NCBI RefSeq assembly: GCF_000709345.1
Contig: NZ_KL448323.1
Span: 4,006,658-4,070,657, forward strand
Source of the DNA: Polaromonas glacialis
GTDB lineage: Bacteria > Pseudomonadota > Gammaproteobacteria > Burkholderiales > Burkholderiaceae_C
DNA: 64,000 nt
Direction: 5' to 3'
The notes beneath the pieces were generated by a model, which was not told the DNA's origin, searched no databases, and was given only the letters and a program-made list of their open reading frames with translations. This document shows, in pieces, positions 17,798 through 24,821 of the stretch. Numbering within the stretch: position 1 is the stretch's first letter; each line of letters begins with the position of its first letter. The translations under genes were made by a program, and so were the position numbers.

Positions 17798-17844
17798 TGC
17801 TAAATTGATAGCTGCTTGCGCACGTGGGTATTGCGCAAACGGCT
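17798..17844. repeat. dispersed palindromic repeat, copy b
   Basis: TGCTAAATTGATAGC is followed by TGCTTGCGCACGTGGGTATT and GCGCAAACGGC. It matches the two-arm structure of the other copies and lies immediately upstream of miaB. Confidence 0.75.
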
Positions 17845-17898
17845 TGTTTGATTGATAAATTCAGGAAAACAGCGGCTGGCCGGCTGGCCCGCAGCGTC

Positions 17899-18309
17899 TC
17901 AAGGCGCTGTCGTGGTGGGGGTCGCCGCGCCGCCAAAGCTGAACCACGACGCCTTGGTGTTGGGCCGTTTCAATCTGGCTTCGGCAGGGTTCAGAATCCA
18001 GACCTCATGGACATTGCCGGCGTTTTCGCGCAGGTAGTTGACCACGACCTTCTGATTCACCAGCGCGCCAGACAGCACCAGCATGTTGTTGGCGTCGCGG
18101 ATGCGCGCGCCGGGCGACAGCCGGTCGGGCTTGCCATCCAGCGTGATGACCGGCGGCGCGGTCACCACCATTTCGCCGCGCAGGGCGGCTGCGGGAAATT
18201 GCCGGACGGCGAAGGCGCCGCCGGTGGAGTCCTTGGCGCAGGCCGCCAAGAGGGCCGATGCGGCCAGAACGGCCAATAGGGCCAGGGTGTGCGGTGTGCA
18301 GCGGTTCAT
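17899..18309 (-). CDS. hypothetical lipoprotein
   Basis: This 136-residue protein has a signal peptide with lipobox ALLAACAKD (Cys about residue 24). The mature part contains FPAAALRGEMVVTAPPVITLDGKPDRLSPGARIRD and VVVNYLRENAGNVHEVWILN, followed by a basic linker and a Thr/Pro-rich tail. I have seen this pattern (L-S-P-G-x-R-I-[RH]-x and V-x-x-[VL]-W-I-L) in Burkholderiales proteins of unknown function but cannot name the family. It lies upstream of miaB on the same strand. Confidence 0.7.
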   Translation of the reverse strand: MNRCTPHTLALLAVLAASALLAACAKDSTGGAFAVRQFPAAALRGEMVVTAPPVITLDGKPDRLSPGARIRDANNMLVLSGALVNQKVVVNYLRENAGNVHEVWILNPAEARLKRPNTKASWFSFGGAATPTTTAP

Positions 18310-18447
18310 GGTGTGTGTCCAGAGGCTGGGTTGGGAAAGCCCGCCATTATCTCAGGCCGCAGACTAACCATTCCTTTCGGGACGCTGTGGCTGCTGACCG
18401 CGCCGTCAGCAAAACGGCGCAAGCGAAAACCGTTGACGCCAGGCGCT

Positions 18448-19083
18448 TCAGGCCGCCTCGGCCAGTTCGACGTCGCTGTCGTACTGCGACAGGCTGTGCG
18501 GCACATCGAGCAGGTCGAGCGTGCGGGCCACGGTGTCGTTGACGAGGTCGCACAGGGTTTCCGGATGCAGGTGGAAGGCGGGCACCGGCGGGCAGACGAT
18601 GCCGCCCATCTCCGTCACGCTGAGCATGTTGCGCAGGTTCGTCAGGTGCAGGGGCGCCTCCGTGGTCAGCAGCACCAGGCGGCGGCGCTCCTTGAGCATC
18701 ATGTCGGCCGCGCGCGTCAGCAGGTTGTCGCCCAGCCCGTGCGCCACCGCTGCCAGCGTGCGCACCGAGCACGGCGCGATCACCATGGCGCTATTGGCCA
18801 TCGAGCCGCTGGCAACCGAGGCGCCGACATCGCGCACGTCATGCACCTGGCCAGCCATGCGTTCGATGAAATCACGGTCCATGTTCAGTTCGTTCTGCAG
18901 ATGGTGCCAGCCGGCGTCTGTCACCACCAGGTGCGACTCGACGCCCGGCGTGTCCAGCAGCACCTGCAGCAGGCGCGCGCCGTAGACGGCCCCGCTGGCG
19001 CCCGAGATGCCGACGATGATGCGGCGCGGCGAAGGGACATGGGTGTAGGTGTAGGTGTGGGTATGGGTGAAAGCAGTGTTCAT
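18448..19083 (-). CDS. ubiX: flavin prenyltransferase UbiX
   Basis: UbiX attaches a dimethylallyl group to FMN, producing the prenylated cofactor used by the UbiD decarboxylase in ubiquinone synthesis. The 211-residue protein has IIVGISGASGAVYGARLL, VIAPCSVRTLAAVAHGLGDN, RAADMMLKERRRLVLLTTEAP and GIVCPPVPAFHLHP, all family landmarks. The N terminus carries an odd His/Thr/Tyr repeat (HTHTYTYTHV) encoded by a TGTAGG-type hexamer repeat, so the native start may lie just before RRIIVGISG. No ubiD gene is in the window. Confidence 0.93.
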   Translation of the reverse strand: MNTAFTHTHTYTYTHVPSPRRIIVGISGASGAVYGARLLQVLLDTPGVESHLVVTDAGWHHLQNELNMDRDFIERMAGQVHDVRDVGASVASGSMANSAMVIAPCSVRTLAAVAHGLGDNLLTRAADMMLKERRRLVLLTTEAPLHLTNLRNMLSVTEMGGIVCPPVPAFHLHPETLCDLVNDTVARTLDLLDVPHSLSQYDSDVELAEAA

Positions 19084-19250
19084 GAAACTGGCACGGCCGC
19101 AGCGCGTGTGGTGTTGTGGTGGTGGAGCCTGGCAGATGACTGCATCATGGCATTAAAGGGCGTTGCGCCCGCTGTTTCTTGTCGCAGGAGCGCCACGCGC
19201 CGGGGCATGGGAAAAGAGAGCTGAAAAATGCGGTCATTCGGTCCGGGTCG

Positions 19251-19868
19251 TCAGGCCACATAAAGCAGCACGGTGAAAAAATGGCAGATGCTGCCGCCCA
19301 GCACGAACAGGTGCCACAGCCCGTGGCCGTGGCGCACCTTGTGGTCCAGGGCATAAAACACAATGCCAAGCGTGTAACAGGCGCCACCCGCCACCAGCCA
19401 GGCAAAGCCGGCAGGCGTCAAGGCGCGCCACAGCGGCATCACCGCCACCATGGCCAACCAGCCCATGAGTATATAAATGATCAGCGACACGATTCGCGCG
19501 CCCTTGGCCAGCCAGATTTCCTGCACGATGCCCACCAGCGCCAGTCCCCAGATCACGCCAAACATCCACCAGCCCCAGACGCCCCGCAGCGACACCAGCG
19601 CGAACGGCGTGTAGGTGCCGGCAATCAAGAGGTAGATGGAGTAGTGGTCAAACTTGCGCAAGACGTTTTTTGCCGGGCCGCGCACGCTGTGGTAGAGCGT
19701 CGAGAACACGTAAAGCGCGACCAGCATCACGCCGTAAATGCTGAAGCTGACGATTTTCCAGGGGTCGCCCAGGCGGGCCGCCAGCACGACCAGCACCACC
19801 GAGCCGGCCAGCGCCAGCGCCGCGCCGACCAGGTGCGTGATGCTGTTGAAGCGTTCGCCGGGGTACAT
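19251..19868 (-). CDS. hemolysin III family (TrhA/YqfA-like) membrane protein
   Basis: The 205-residue protein has about seven hydrophobic helices and the PAQR/hemolysin-III signatures ERFNSITHLVGAALA (conserved His in helix 1), STLYHSVRG, KFDHYSIYLLIAGTYTP and the C-terminal GLWHLFVLGGSICHFFTVLLY. The conserved Ser/His/Asp/His residues expected for a metal-dependent hydrolase-like site are present. Despite the name, these proteins are mostly membrane-homeostasis factors, not haemolysins. It is monocistronic and reads leftward, toward ubiX. Confidence 0.88.
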   Translation of the reverse strand: MYPGERFNSITHLVGAALALAGSVVLVVLAARLGDPWKIVSFSIYGVMLVALYVFSTLYHSVRGPAKNVLRKFDHYSIYLLIAGTYTPFALVSLRGVWGWWMFGVIWGLALVGIVQEIWLAKGARIVSLIIYILMGWLAMVAVMPLWRALTPAGFAWLVAGGACYTLGIVFYALDHKVRHGHGLWHLFVLGGSICHFFTVLLYVA

Positions 19869-19980
19869 CGGGGTTCAGGCCGCCACGGTCACGGGGGTTT
19901 TGTTCATCGGCCAAGAATACTCTTTTGTCCTGGCGCTTCGCGGCCGCTTGCCCGGCCTGTTGACGACCGCTTGTGCGGCG

Positions 19981-20529
19981 TCAACGGTTGCTGATGGCGT
20001 TGTTGATCGATTCGCTGAGCGTGGCCTGAAGGTTCAGGCTCTTGACCATGCTCAGGCCGCTGCTTGCCGCCTGGATTACGGTTTCGCTGTGTATCGTCTG
20101 CTGGTTCAGTGTGTTCTGCACATAAATTCCCAGGGGAATGCCAGCGGCCCCCAGCGCGATGGTGTTGCCCGGGCCGTTTTGCACGACCTGCGATGCCAGG
20201 CCGCTCTGCAGTCCCGCAAGCCGGGCCTGTGCCGCGCTGAGTTTGGCAATGTCATCGACCTGGAACGATGTGCTGGTGAGCAACTGGCCATTGACCATGA
20301 CCGCACGGCTGACGCCGAATGACACCGTCAGGCCCGGCGCCACGTCAAAGCCGCCGCGAAGCTGCTCCAGCGTCCGGTTGCTGACGGCGAGCCAGGTGTG
20401 TTTTTCAGGCTGCGGGGCGAGATTTTGCGCCTGGCAGCCGCCCGCTAAAAAAAAGGCGCACAGGCCAGGGAGCAGCAGCAGCCAGCGACTGCGACGCTTC
20501 GGGACGGTCCGGGCCTTGCTGCTCTGCAT
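19981..20529 (-). CDS. exported protein with TLEQLRGG motif, FapE/FapA-like cluster component
   Basis: The 182-residue product has a hydrophobic export signal (WLLLLPGLCAFFLAGGCQAQ, about residues 16-35), possibly a lipoprotein although the lipobox is poor. SNRTLEQLRGG ends at residues 59-60 and is followed by FDVAPGLTVSFGVSRAVMVNG and later GIYVQNTLNQQTIHSETVIQ. The L-R-G-G-F-D-x-x-x-G-L-x-V-S-F-G segment recalls small exported proteins of Fap-type amyloid operons, from memory. Its ATG overlaps the TGA of the C39 peptidase gene by one base (TGATG), with GGAGAT ahead, so it is translated with the peptidase. The L-E-Q-x-R-G-G motif is shared with the 122-residue protein two genes upstream. Exact function unknown. 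Confidence 0.75.
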   Translation of the reverse strand: MQSSKARTVPKRRSRWLLLLPGLCAFFLAGGCQAQNLAPQPEKHTWLAVSNRTLEQLRGGFDVAPGLTVSFGVSRAVMVNGQLLTSTSFQVDDIAKLSAAQARLAGLQSGLASQVVQNGPGNTIALGAAGIPLGIYVQNTLNQQTIHSETVIQAASSGLSMVKSLNLQATLSESINNAISNR

Positions 20530-21209
20530 CAGAAATCTCCCGGGCCTCGGGCGGGCAGCGTCACGCCTTCCAGCCCGTCGCGGTTGACGCCAGCGGCCAG
20601 CGGAGCCCGGGGTGCCGCGCGCCAGTCGGCCGCCTGATTGAACCTGGCCTGCTCCATGCGGTTGTGGATGACAAACAGCAGCCGGCCCTGCCAGAGGGCT
20701 TCAAAACCGGCACGCGGCATCGCGCGCGTGCCGTTGGCCGGATCACCGACCAGCACGCGCCCATCGCGCAGCCCCTTGACCACGACAAAATGGCGGTAAC
20801 CGTTCTCGTTGACCAGAACGATGGCGGGCACGCGCGCTTCCAGCAGTTTGTCCAGGGGCTGCTCGAAGCCGTCGGCCTCAAAGCCCTGTGATTTGAGAAA
20901 ACGCTTCATGTCCAGCAGCGAAAAGCCTTCGCGCCGGATTTTTTGCTGGTCGCCCTGCCGGAACATCGCCTCGAACACCGTGGTTTCCGACACCGCCAGG
21001 CCGTAGTGATGGGTCAGCAGCGTTGCCACGGCCGCCGAGCCGCAGCTGAAGTCGTACTGCTGCAGCACGGTGCCCGCCAGGCGCGACTGCCGGATGCTGG
21101 TGACGGGCATGACGACATCGCCACCGCCCATGGACGGCAGGTAAGCCTGTTGCGCGGCAGCGGTCGCTGCCAGGGCGGCAAACCAGACGGGTACAAGCAG
21201 CTTTCGCAC
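20529..21209 (-). CDS. exported C39-family cysteine peptidase, FapD-like
   Basis: The 226-residue protein has a signal peptide (cleaved near ATAAAQ, residue 20) and a full C39 papain-like domain. The oxyanion Gln and nucleophile lie in QYDFSCGSAAVATLL (Gln51, Cys56), His in GYRHFVVVKG (His140) and Asp in LVGDPANG (Asp156). C39 peptidases remove double-glycine leader peptides, usually as a domain of an ABC exporter. A stand-alone exported C39 protein is the hallmark of FapD in functional-amyloid operons. The gene is third in a four-gene leftward unit and overlaps the next gene by one base. All catalytic residues are present, so it is probably active. Confidence 0.85.
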   Translation of the reverse strand: MRKLLVPVWFAALAATAAAQQAYLPSMGGGDVVMPVTSIRQSRLAGTVLQQYDFSCGSAAVATLLTHHYGLAVSETTVFEAMFRQGDQQKIRREGFSLLDMKRFLKSQGFEADGFEQPLDKLLEARVPAIVLVNENGYRHFVVVKGLRDGRVLVGDPANGTRAMPRAGFEALWQGRLLFVIHNRMEQARFNQAADWRAAPRAPLAAGVNRDGLEGVTLPARGPGDF

Positions 21210-21221
21210 AGCCAGTTCCTG

Positions 21222-21590
21222 TCAGTTCATCTGCAGATTGACGATGACCGCATTCTGGATCAGCACGTTGGCGCCAGAATTCTGGATGACCACCGGCAGC
21301 CCGCTCATGTTGGCAAACGCGCCCGCACTGATGTCATTGGTTCCGGTGACGACATGGGTGGCCGAGTTGCCGGCCGTCATGCCGCTGAGTTTGAGGTCGG
21401 TGGACATGCCCTGCGCGCCCCCGCGCTGTTGTTCCAGCGTGGCCAGCGCCACCGGGCTGGAGAAGCCTGCAGGGCGGCCGGACTGCGTGCTTTCATCAGC
21501 TTGCGGCACGGCTGTCTGCGCCTTCGCGGCCACGGGCAGCAGCAGGGCCAGCACGCTGCATCCGAGCCACAAGCGGTCAAGAAATTTCAT
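21222..21590 (-). CDS. small exported protein with TLEQQRGG and C-terminal QNSG motif, FapA-like
   Basis: From ATG 21590 the product is 122 residues: signal peptide (about residues 1-25, ending AAKAQ), a variable stretch, LATLEQQRGG (GG at 57-58), then GNSATHVVTGTNDISAGAFA and a C-terminal end VIQNSGANVLIQNAVIVNLQ. The start 21590 is chosen because AAAGGA lies six bases upstream; ATG 21596 abuts that sequence. The C-terminal motif resembles that of the glycine-rich protein encoded upstream (SQNSGVSSLVQQSVNVQANL). I recall similar endings in FapA-like proteins, but sequence databases would be needed to confirm. It is separated from the peptidase gene by 12 bases. Confidence 0.72.
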   Translation of the reverse strand: MKFLDRLWLGCSVLALLLPVAAKAQTAVPQADESTQSGRPAGFSSPVALATLEQQRGGAQGMSTDLKLSGMTAGNSATHVVTGTNDISAGAFANMSGLPVVIQNSGANVLIQNAVIVNLQMN

Positions 21591-21671
21591 TTTCATTCCT
21601 TTGGTGTGCGGTGGCGGCACGCCGGCAGGGGCCTGGGCTTTGGCGCCCGGGGCCCATGCCGGTGGTGGGGC

Positions 21672-22886
21672 TTACTTGCCGACGGCCAGGTTGGCCTGGA
21701 CGTTCACGCTTTGCTGGACCAGCGAGGAGACGCCGCTGTTCTGGCTTGCAAGCATGATGCCGGCCGCCGATTGTCCGACGCTGGTCATGGTGTTGGCCAG
21801 GGTGAACGTCCCGGCGGTGACGTAGTTCGACCCGCCGGCGCCGCCCGTTCCGCCCTGGCCGGTGGCGCCATTGCCACCGGTTGCCGTGTTGACGCCGCCA
21901 TTGCCCGCACCGCCCGTGCCGCCCGTGCCGCTGCCACCACTGCCGCCATTGCCAGCGGTGTTGTTGCCGTTGCTGGCATTGCCATTGGTGGCACTGCCGT
22001 TGGTCGCGGCGCCGCCCGCGCCGCCAGCGCCCAGTCCTGCCACGGGGGTAGTGGTACCGCCCGTGCTGGAGGGCGCACCGCCAGCGCCACCGGCGCCAGC
22101 AGCCCCGGAACCGCCGCCGGCAGCACTCGCCAGTCCCAGGCCTGCCCCAAGTCCGCCAGCGCCAGCGCCGCCGCCCGTCCCGCCGCCGCCACCGGCATCA
22201 CCGCCCGTGGCCACGCCCAGGCCTGCGCCAAGCCCCAGGCCCAGACCGAGGCCGCCATTGGCGCTGCCACTGTTGCCGCCACTGCCACTGTTGGCAGTGA
22301 CTGGTCCGCCGCTGCTGGTTCCGGCGGCCGCGCCGCCCGTGCCCGTGGCACCTGCCCCCGCGGTTGCGTTGCCGTTGTAGGCGCTGCCATGGTTGATGGC
22401 GCCATTGGACGCCGTGCCGCCGACCGCGCCCGCCGCGCCAGCGCCGCCGTTGCCCGTGCCCCCGGCAGCTGTACCCGTGGCCTGGCTCGTCGCGCCAGCA
22501 CCGCCAAGGCCGCCGTTGCCCGTGCCGCCCTGTGCGCTGCCCGTGTTGTAGGCCGTATTGCCCAGGCCGTAAACCGCATTGCCCGATACCGTGCCCGTCA
22601 GGCTGCTGGTGGCCGTCGCCGTGGACTGGTTGAAGGCATTGGTGAACAGGCCGGTCGCGCCGTTGTTGACCGCTGCCGATCTTGCCGCGCTGGCCAGTGC
22701 AGCGCCCGAGCCTTTGTTGGCGCTGTTGTCCGAATTGTTGGTGGTGGTGGTGGGAACGGACGTGCTGGTCGTGGTGGTGGTGGACGTGTTGTCGCCAATC
22801 ACGGAGGACTGGTCGCTGACCGCGAAAGCCCCTCCGCTAAAGCCAAACGCCACCGCCACGGCCGAAGCCAAAAGTGTCTTTTTCAT
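21672..22886 (-). CDS. large glycine-rich exported protein, candidate fibre subunit
   Basis: The 404-residue product starts at ATG 22886, behind a strong AAGGAGA site, with a signal peptide (MKKTLLASAVAVAFGFSGGAFA). A Thr/Asn/Ser-rich stretch follows, then about 250 residues of imperfect G-x-G-G, GGAGG and GNGG repeats (near residues 110-365) rich in Gly, Ala, Asn and Thr. The end is SVGQSAAGIMLASQNSGVSS then LVQQSVNVQANLAVGK. Charged residues are almost absent from the repeat region. Such composition fits an extracellular fibre or matrix protein. It is first in the leftward operon, directly behind a sigma54-type promoter, and faces the barrel gene across 626 bp. Confidence 0.8.
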   Translation of the reverse strand: MKKTLLASAVAVAFGFSGGAFAVSDQSSVIGDNTSTTTTTSTSVPTTTTNNSDNSANKGSGAALASAARSAAVNNGATGLFTNAFNQSTATATSSLTGTVSGNAVYGLGNTAYNTGSAQGGTGNGGLGGAGATSQATGTAAGGTGNGGAGAAGAVGGTASNGAINHGSAYNGNATAGAGATGTGGAAAGTSSGGPVTANSGSGGNSGSANGGLGLGLGLGAGLGVATGGDAGGGGGTGGGAGAGGLGAGLGLASAAGGGSGAAGAGGAGGAPSSTGGTTTPVAGLGAGGAGGAATNGSATNGNASNGNNTAGNGGSGGSGTGGTGGAGNGGVNTATGGNGATGQGGTGGAGGSNYVTAGTFTLANTMTSVGQSAAGIMLASQNSGVSSLVQQSVNVQANLAVGK

Positions 22887-22966
22887 GAAATCTCCTTGAA
22901 TTGATGAACGTCGATTTGAAAAACATTCCCGGTTGAAATGCGTGGCCGCAAATCGAGGGCACAAAC

Positions 22967-22982
22967 AGCAACTTCGATGCCA
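22967..22982 (-). promoter_or_regulatory. sigma54 (-24/-12) promoter for the glycine-rich gene operon
   Basis: On the minus strand the sequence reads TGGCATCGAAGTTGCT, differing from consensus TGGCACGNNNNTTGCW at only one or two positions, with the invariant GG and GC separated by exactly ten bases. Transcription would start near 22956, about 70 bases before ATG 22886. A sigma54 activator gene lies at 24822-26159, in the divergent arm of the same cluster. Confidence 0.75.
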
Positions 22983-23087
22983 AAGAAATCAACAAAATCG
23001 TTAAATCGACAAACTCAGAAGAGAAAATAAAAAAAAGATGAGAAATTGATGTGCTTGGTGAATACCTTGAAGGGTGATGGAACGGCG

Positions 23088-23109
23088 CAACTGTCACGCT
23101 TGCGTGACA
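23088..23109. promoter_or_regulatory. putative activator-binding palindrome 1
   Basis: CAACTGTCAC starts at 23088 and continues into the perfect palindrome TGTCACGCTTGCGTGACA (23092-23109; 8-bp arms, 2-base centre). It lies about 110 bp upstream of the sigma54 promoter, a normal distance for an enhancer site. Confidence 0.55.
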
Positions 23110-23216
23110 CCTGATCCATAGGCATGGTTTCATGCTGGCCTGGCTCCAGCACAGGCCCGGCTTTTAGCCACGGGGACAAAAAGTTTCCCGGCAAGACGAA
23201 AGAAATGTTTCAAGGA

Positions 23217-23237
23217 CGACTGTCTCAATCCTGAGAC
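23217..23237. promoter_or_regulatory. putative activator-binding palindrome 2
   Basis: CGACTGTCTC starts at 23217 and forms the palindrome GTCTCAATCCTGAGAC (23222-23237; 6-bp arms). It repeats the CRACTGTCWC core of site 1, 129 bp away. Confidence 0.5.
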
Positions 23238-23341
23238 GCTTTGAAGGAAATGCCCGCTCTTGAACCAAGCGCAAACTGATAAAAAGAGAGCCGTTTCAGA
23301 GGTTCGGCGCAGGGATTCAAGGGCCGTGGAAAGGGGCGGAG

Positions 23342-23352
23342 CAACTGTCTCA
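23342..23352. promoter_or_regulatory. putative activator half-site 3
   Basis: CAACTGTCTCA occurs at 23342-23352 without an inverted partner. It is the third copy of CRACTGTCWC, 125 bp from site 2. Confidence 0.4.
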
Positions 23353-23512
23353 TCCGTGCGACTGCTTGAAGCTGTGATTGCTTTTTCAAGCAAGAAGTTA
23401 CTTTTATTTTCGGTTTTTTATTGCTCGATCTCTTGATCGGATGGTCTACGCTACGGCTGGCAAAAGGTGTCCGCCCACGCGATGCGGACGACAAGAAGAA
23501 GGGAGGAGCGTC

Positions 23513-24808
23513 ATGAAAATAAATCGACTTGGGCAGCCGTCAACAGTTCTCGTCTGTTCGCTGCTGTCCTTCACGGCCGTCTCGCACGCACAGCGTGTTC
23601 CCGCAGCAGGCAGCGAGGCAAGCATCCAACAGCTCCGGCAGCAACTTGACGACCAGGCGCGCCAGATCGAGACGCTCAGGCAGGCCGTCGCCGAACAGGA
23701 TGCGCGGCAGCGTGAATTGCAGCGCTTGCTGGGGCCGGAACCCCGTCCGGTTGCTAGCCAGCCAGCGCCTCAGCCGGCGGCTGCATCCCGAACGCCCGAT
23801 ACCGACCGGCGCGCCGTTCAGGTGGGAAGTGCGCCTCCCCAGGAGTTCCAGCCACCGGTTGTCGCCCCCTTGTTTGACCAGCAAGGCATCCTGACGCCCA
23901 AAGGAAAATTCGTCCTGGAGCCATCGCTGCAATACGGCTATTCGTCGAGCAACCGGGTGGCGCTGGTGGGCTACACCATCATTCCGGCCTTGCTGATTGG
24001 CCTGGTCGATGTGCGCGAGGTCAAGCGCAACACCGTCACCGGCGCATTGACGACGCGCTACGGCCTGAGCAACCGGCTCGAACTCGAAGCCCGGCTGCCC
24101 TATGTGTACCGGTCCGATGCCTCCATCAGCCGGGAGATCTTCACCGGTTCAGCGACGGAAAACGCCTTCAACAACAGCGGCAAGTCCATCGGCGACATTG
24201 AGGTGGCAGCCCGCTACCAGCTGAACGAAGGCGGCGCCAACCAGCCTTATTTTCTGGGCACCCTGCGCTTCAAGTCACGCACCGGCAAGGACCCGTTCGA
24301 GGTGGTGACCGATTGCGTGACCCGCTGCCTGGGAAACACCACCGGAACCGGCCTGCCGCTCGATTTGCCGACCGGCTCGGGTTTTTATTCGTTGCAGCCG
24401 GGCCTGACCTGGCTGTTTCCCTCCGACCCGGCGGTCTTCTTTGGCGGCTTCAGCTACACCCACAATTTCAAGCGCAGCAACGTCAGCCGGCTGGTGCTGA
24501 ATGGCGAGCGCGAGGCCATCGGCAGCGTCGAGCCCGGCGGCATCTTGGGCGCCAATTTCGGCGTCGGACTGGCGCTGAACGACAAGTCTTCGCTCAGCAT
24601 CGGGGTCGATCTCAATTCGGTGGGCCGGACCCGCCAGAACGGCGATCCGGTGCGCGGCTCGGTGCGCACGCAGCTGGCCAGCCTGCTGCTGGGTTACTCC
24701 TACCGGTATAGCGAGAAGACGACTTTCAGCCTCACGGTGGGCGCGGGAATGACGCGGGACACGCCTGACCTGACCGTGAACCTGAAGGTTCCCATGTCCT
24801 TGTTTTGA
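23513..24808 (+). CDS. outer-membrane beta-barrel exporter with N-terminal coiled coil, FapF-like
   Basis: From ATG 23513 (behind GGGAGGAG) the protein is 431 residues: signal peptide ending SHAQ (about residue 27), a coiled coil at 37-73 (IQQLRQQLDDQARQIETLRQ), a Pro/Gln-rich linker, then a C-terminal barrel of about 300 residues with alternating hydrophobic strands and a C-terminal Phe. FapF, the amyloid exporter of Pseudomonas, has this layout: trimerising coiled coil, linker and 12-strand barrel. Homologues are often mislabelled. The gene is transcribed away from the fibre candidate and is followed 13 bases later by the regulator gene. The assignment as FapF-like rests on architecture and neighbourhood. 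Confidence 0.75.
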   Translation: MKINRLGQPSTVLVCSLLSFTAVSHAQRVPAAGSEASIQQLRQQLDDQARQIETLRQAVAEQDARQRELQRLLGPEPRPVASQPAPQPAAASRTPDTDRRAVQVGSAPPQEFQPPVVAPLFDQQGILTPKGKFVLEPSLQYGYSSSNRVALVGYTIIPALLIGLVDVREVKRNTVTGALTTRYGLSNRLELEARLPYVYRSDASISREIFTGSATENAFNNSGKSIGDIEVAARYQLNEGGANQPYFLGTLRFKSRTGKDPFEVVTDCVTRCLGNTTGTGLPLDLPTGSGFYSLQPGLTWLFPSDPAVFFGGFSYTHNFKRSNVSRLVLNGEREAIGSVEPGGILGANFGVGLALNDKSSLSIGVDLNSVGRTRQNGDPVRGSVRTQLASLLLGYSYRYSEKTTFSLTVGAGMTRDTPDLTVNLKVPMSLF

Positions 24809-24821
24809 AGGGGTTGGGAAA

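Larger units (their letters stand above)
22887..23512. other. 626-bp divergent regulatory region of the fibre cluster
   Basis: No coding sequence is supported here. The AT-rich part (22960-23050) holds the sigma54 promoter for the leftward genes. The part from 23088 to 23352 holds three copies of CRACTGTCWC, two within palindromes. Further right are an 8-bp inverted repeat TGCTTGAA/TTCAAGCA (23363-23392) and a leader hairpin GTCCGC/GCGGAC (23469-23489). GGGAGGAG precedes ATG 23513. Confidence 0.7.

Noticed and set aside
15970..17808. 612-residue plus-strand frame opposite miaB and the sensor kinase
   Set aside because: Crosses two real genes on the other strand and shows no motif.
21862..22380. 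Proline/alanine-rich 172-residue plus-strand frame
   Set aside because: It is the mirror of the glycine-rich repeat region and lacks a start signal.
20943..22904. 653-residue plus-strand frame opposite the C39 peptidase and glycine-rich genes
   Set aside because: Shadow of repeated GCC-type codons; no signal peptide or motif, while the minus strand has signal peptides, ribosome sites and a promoter.
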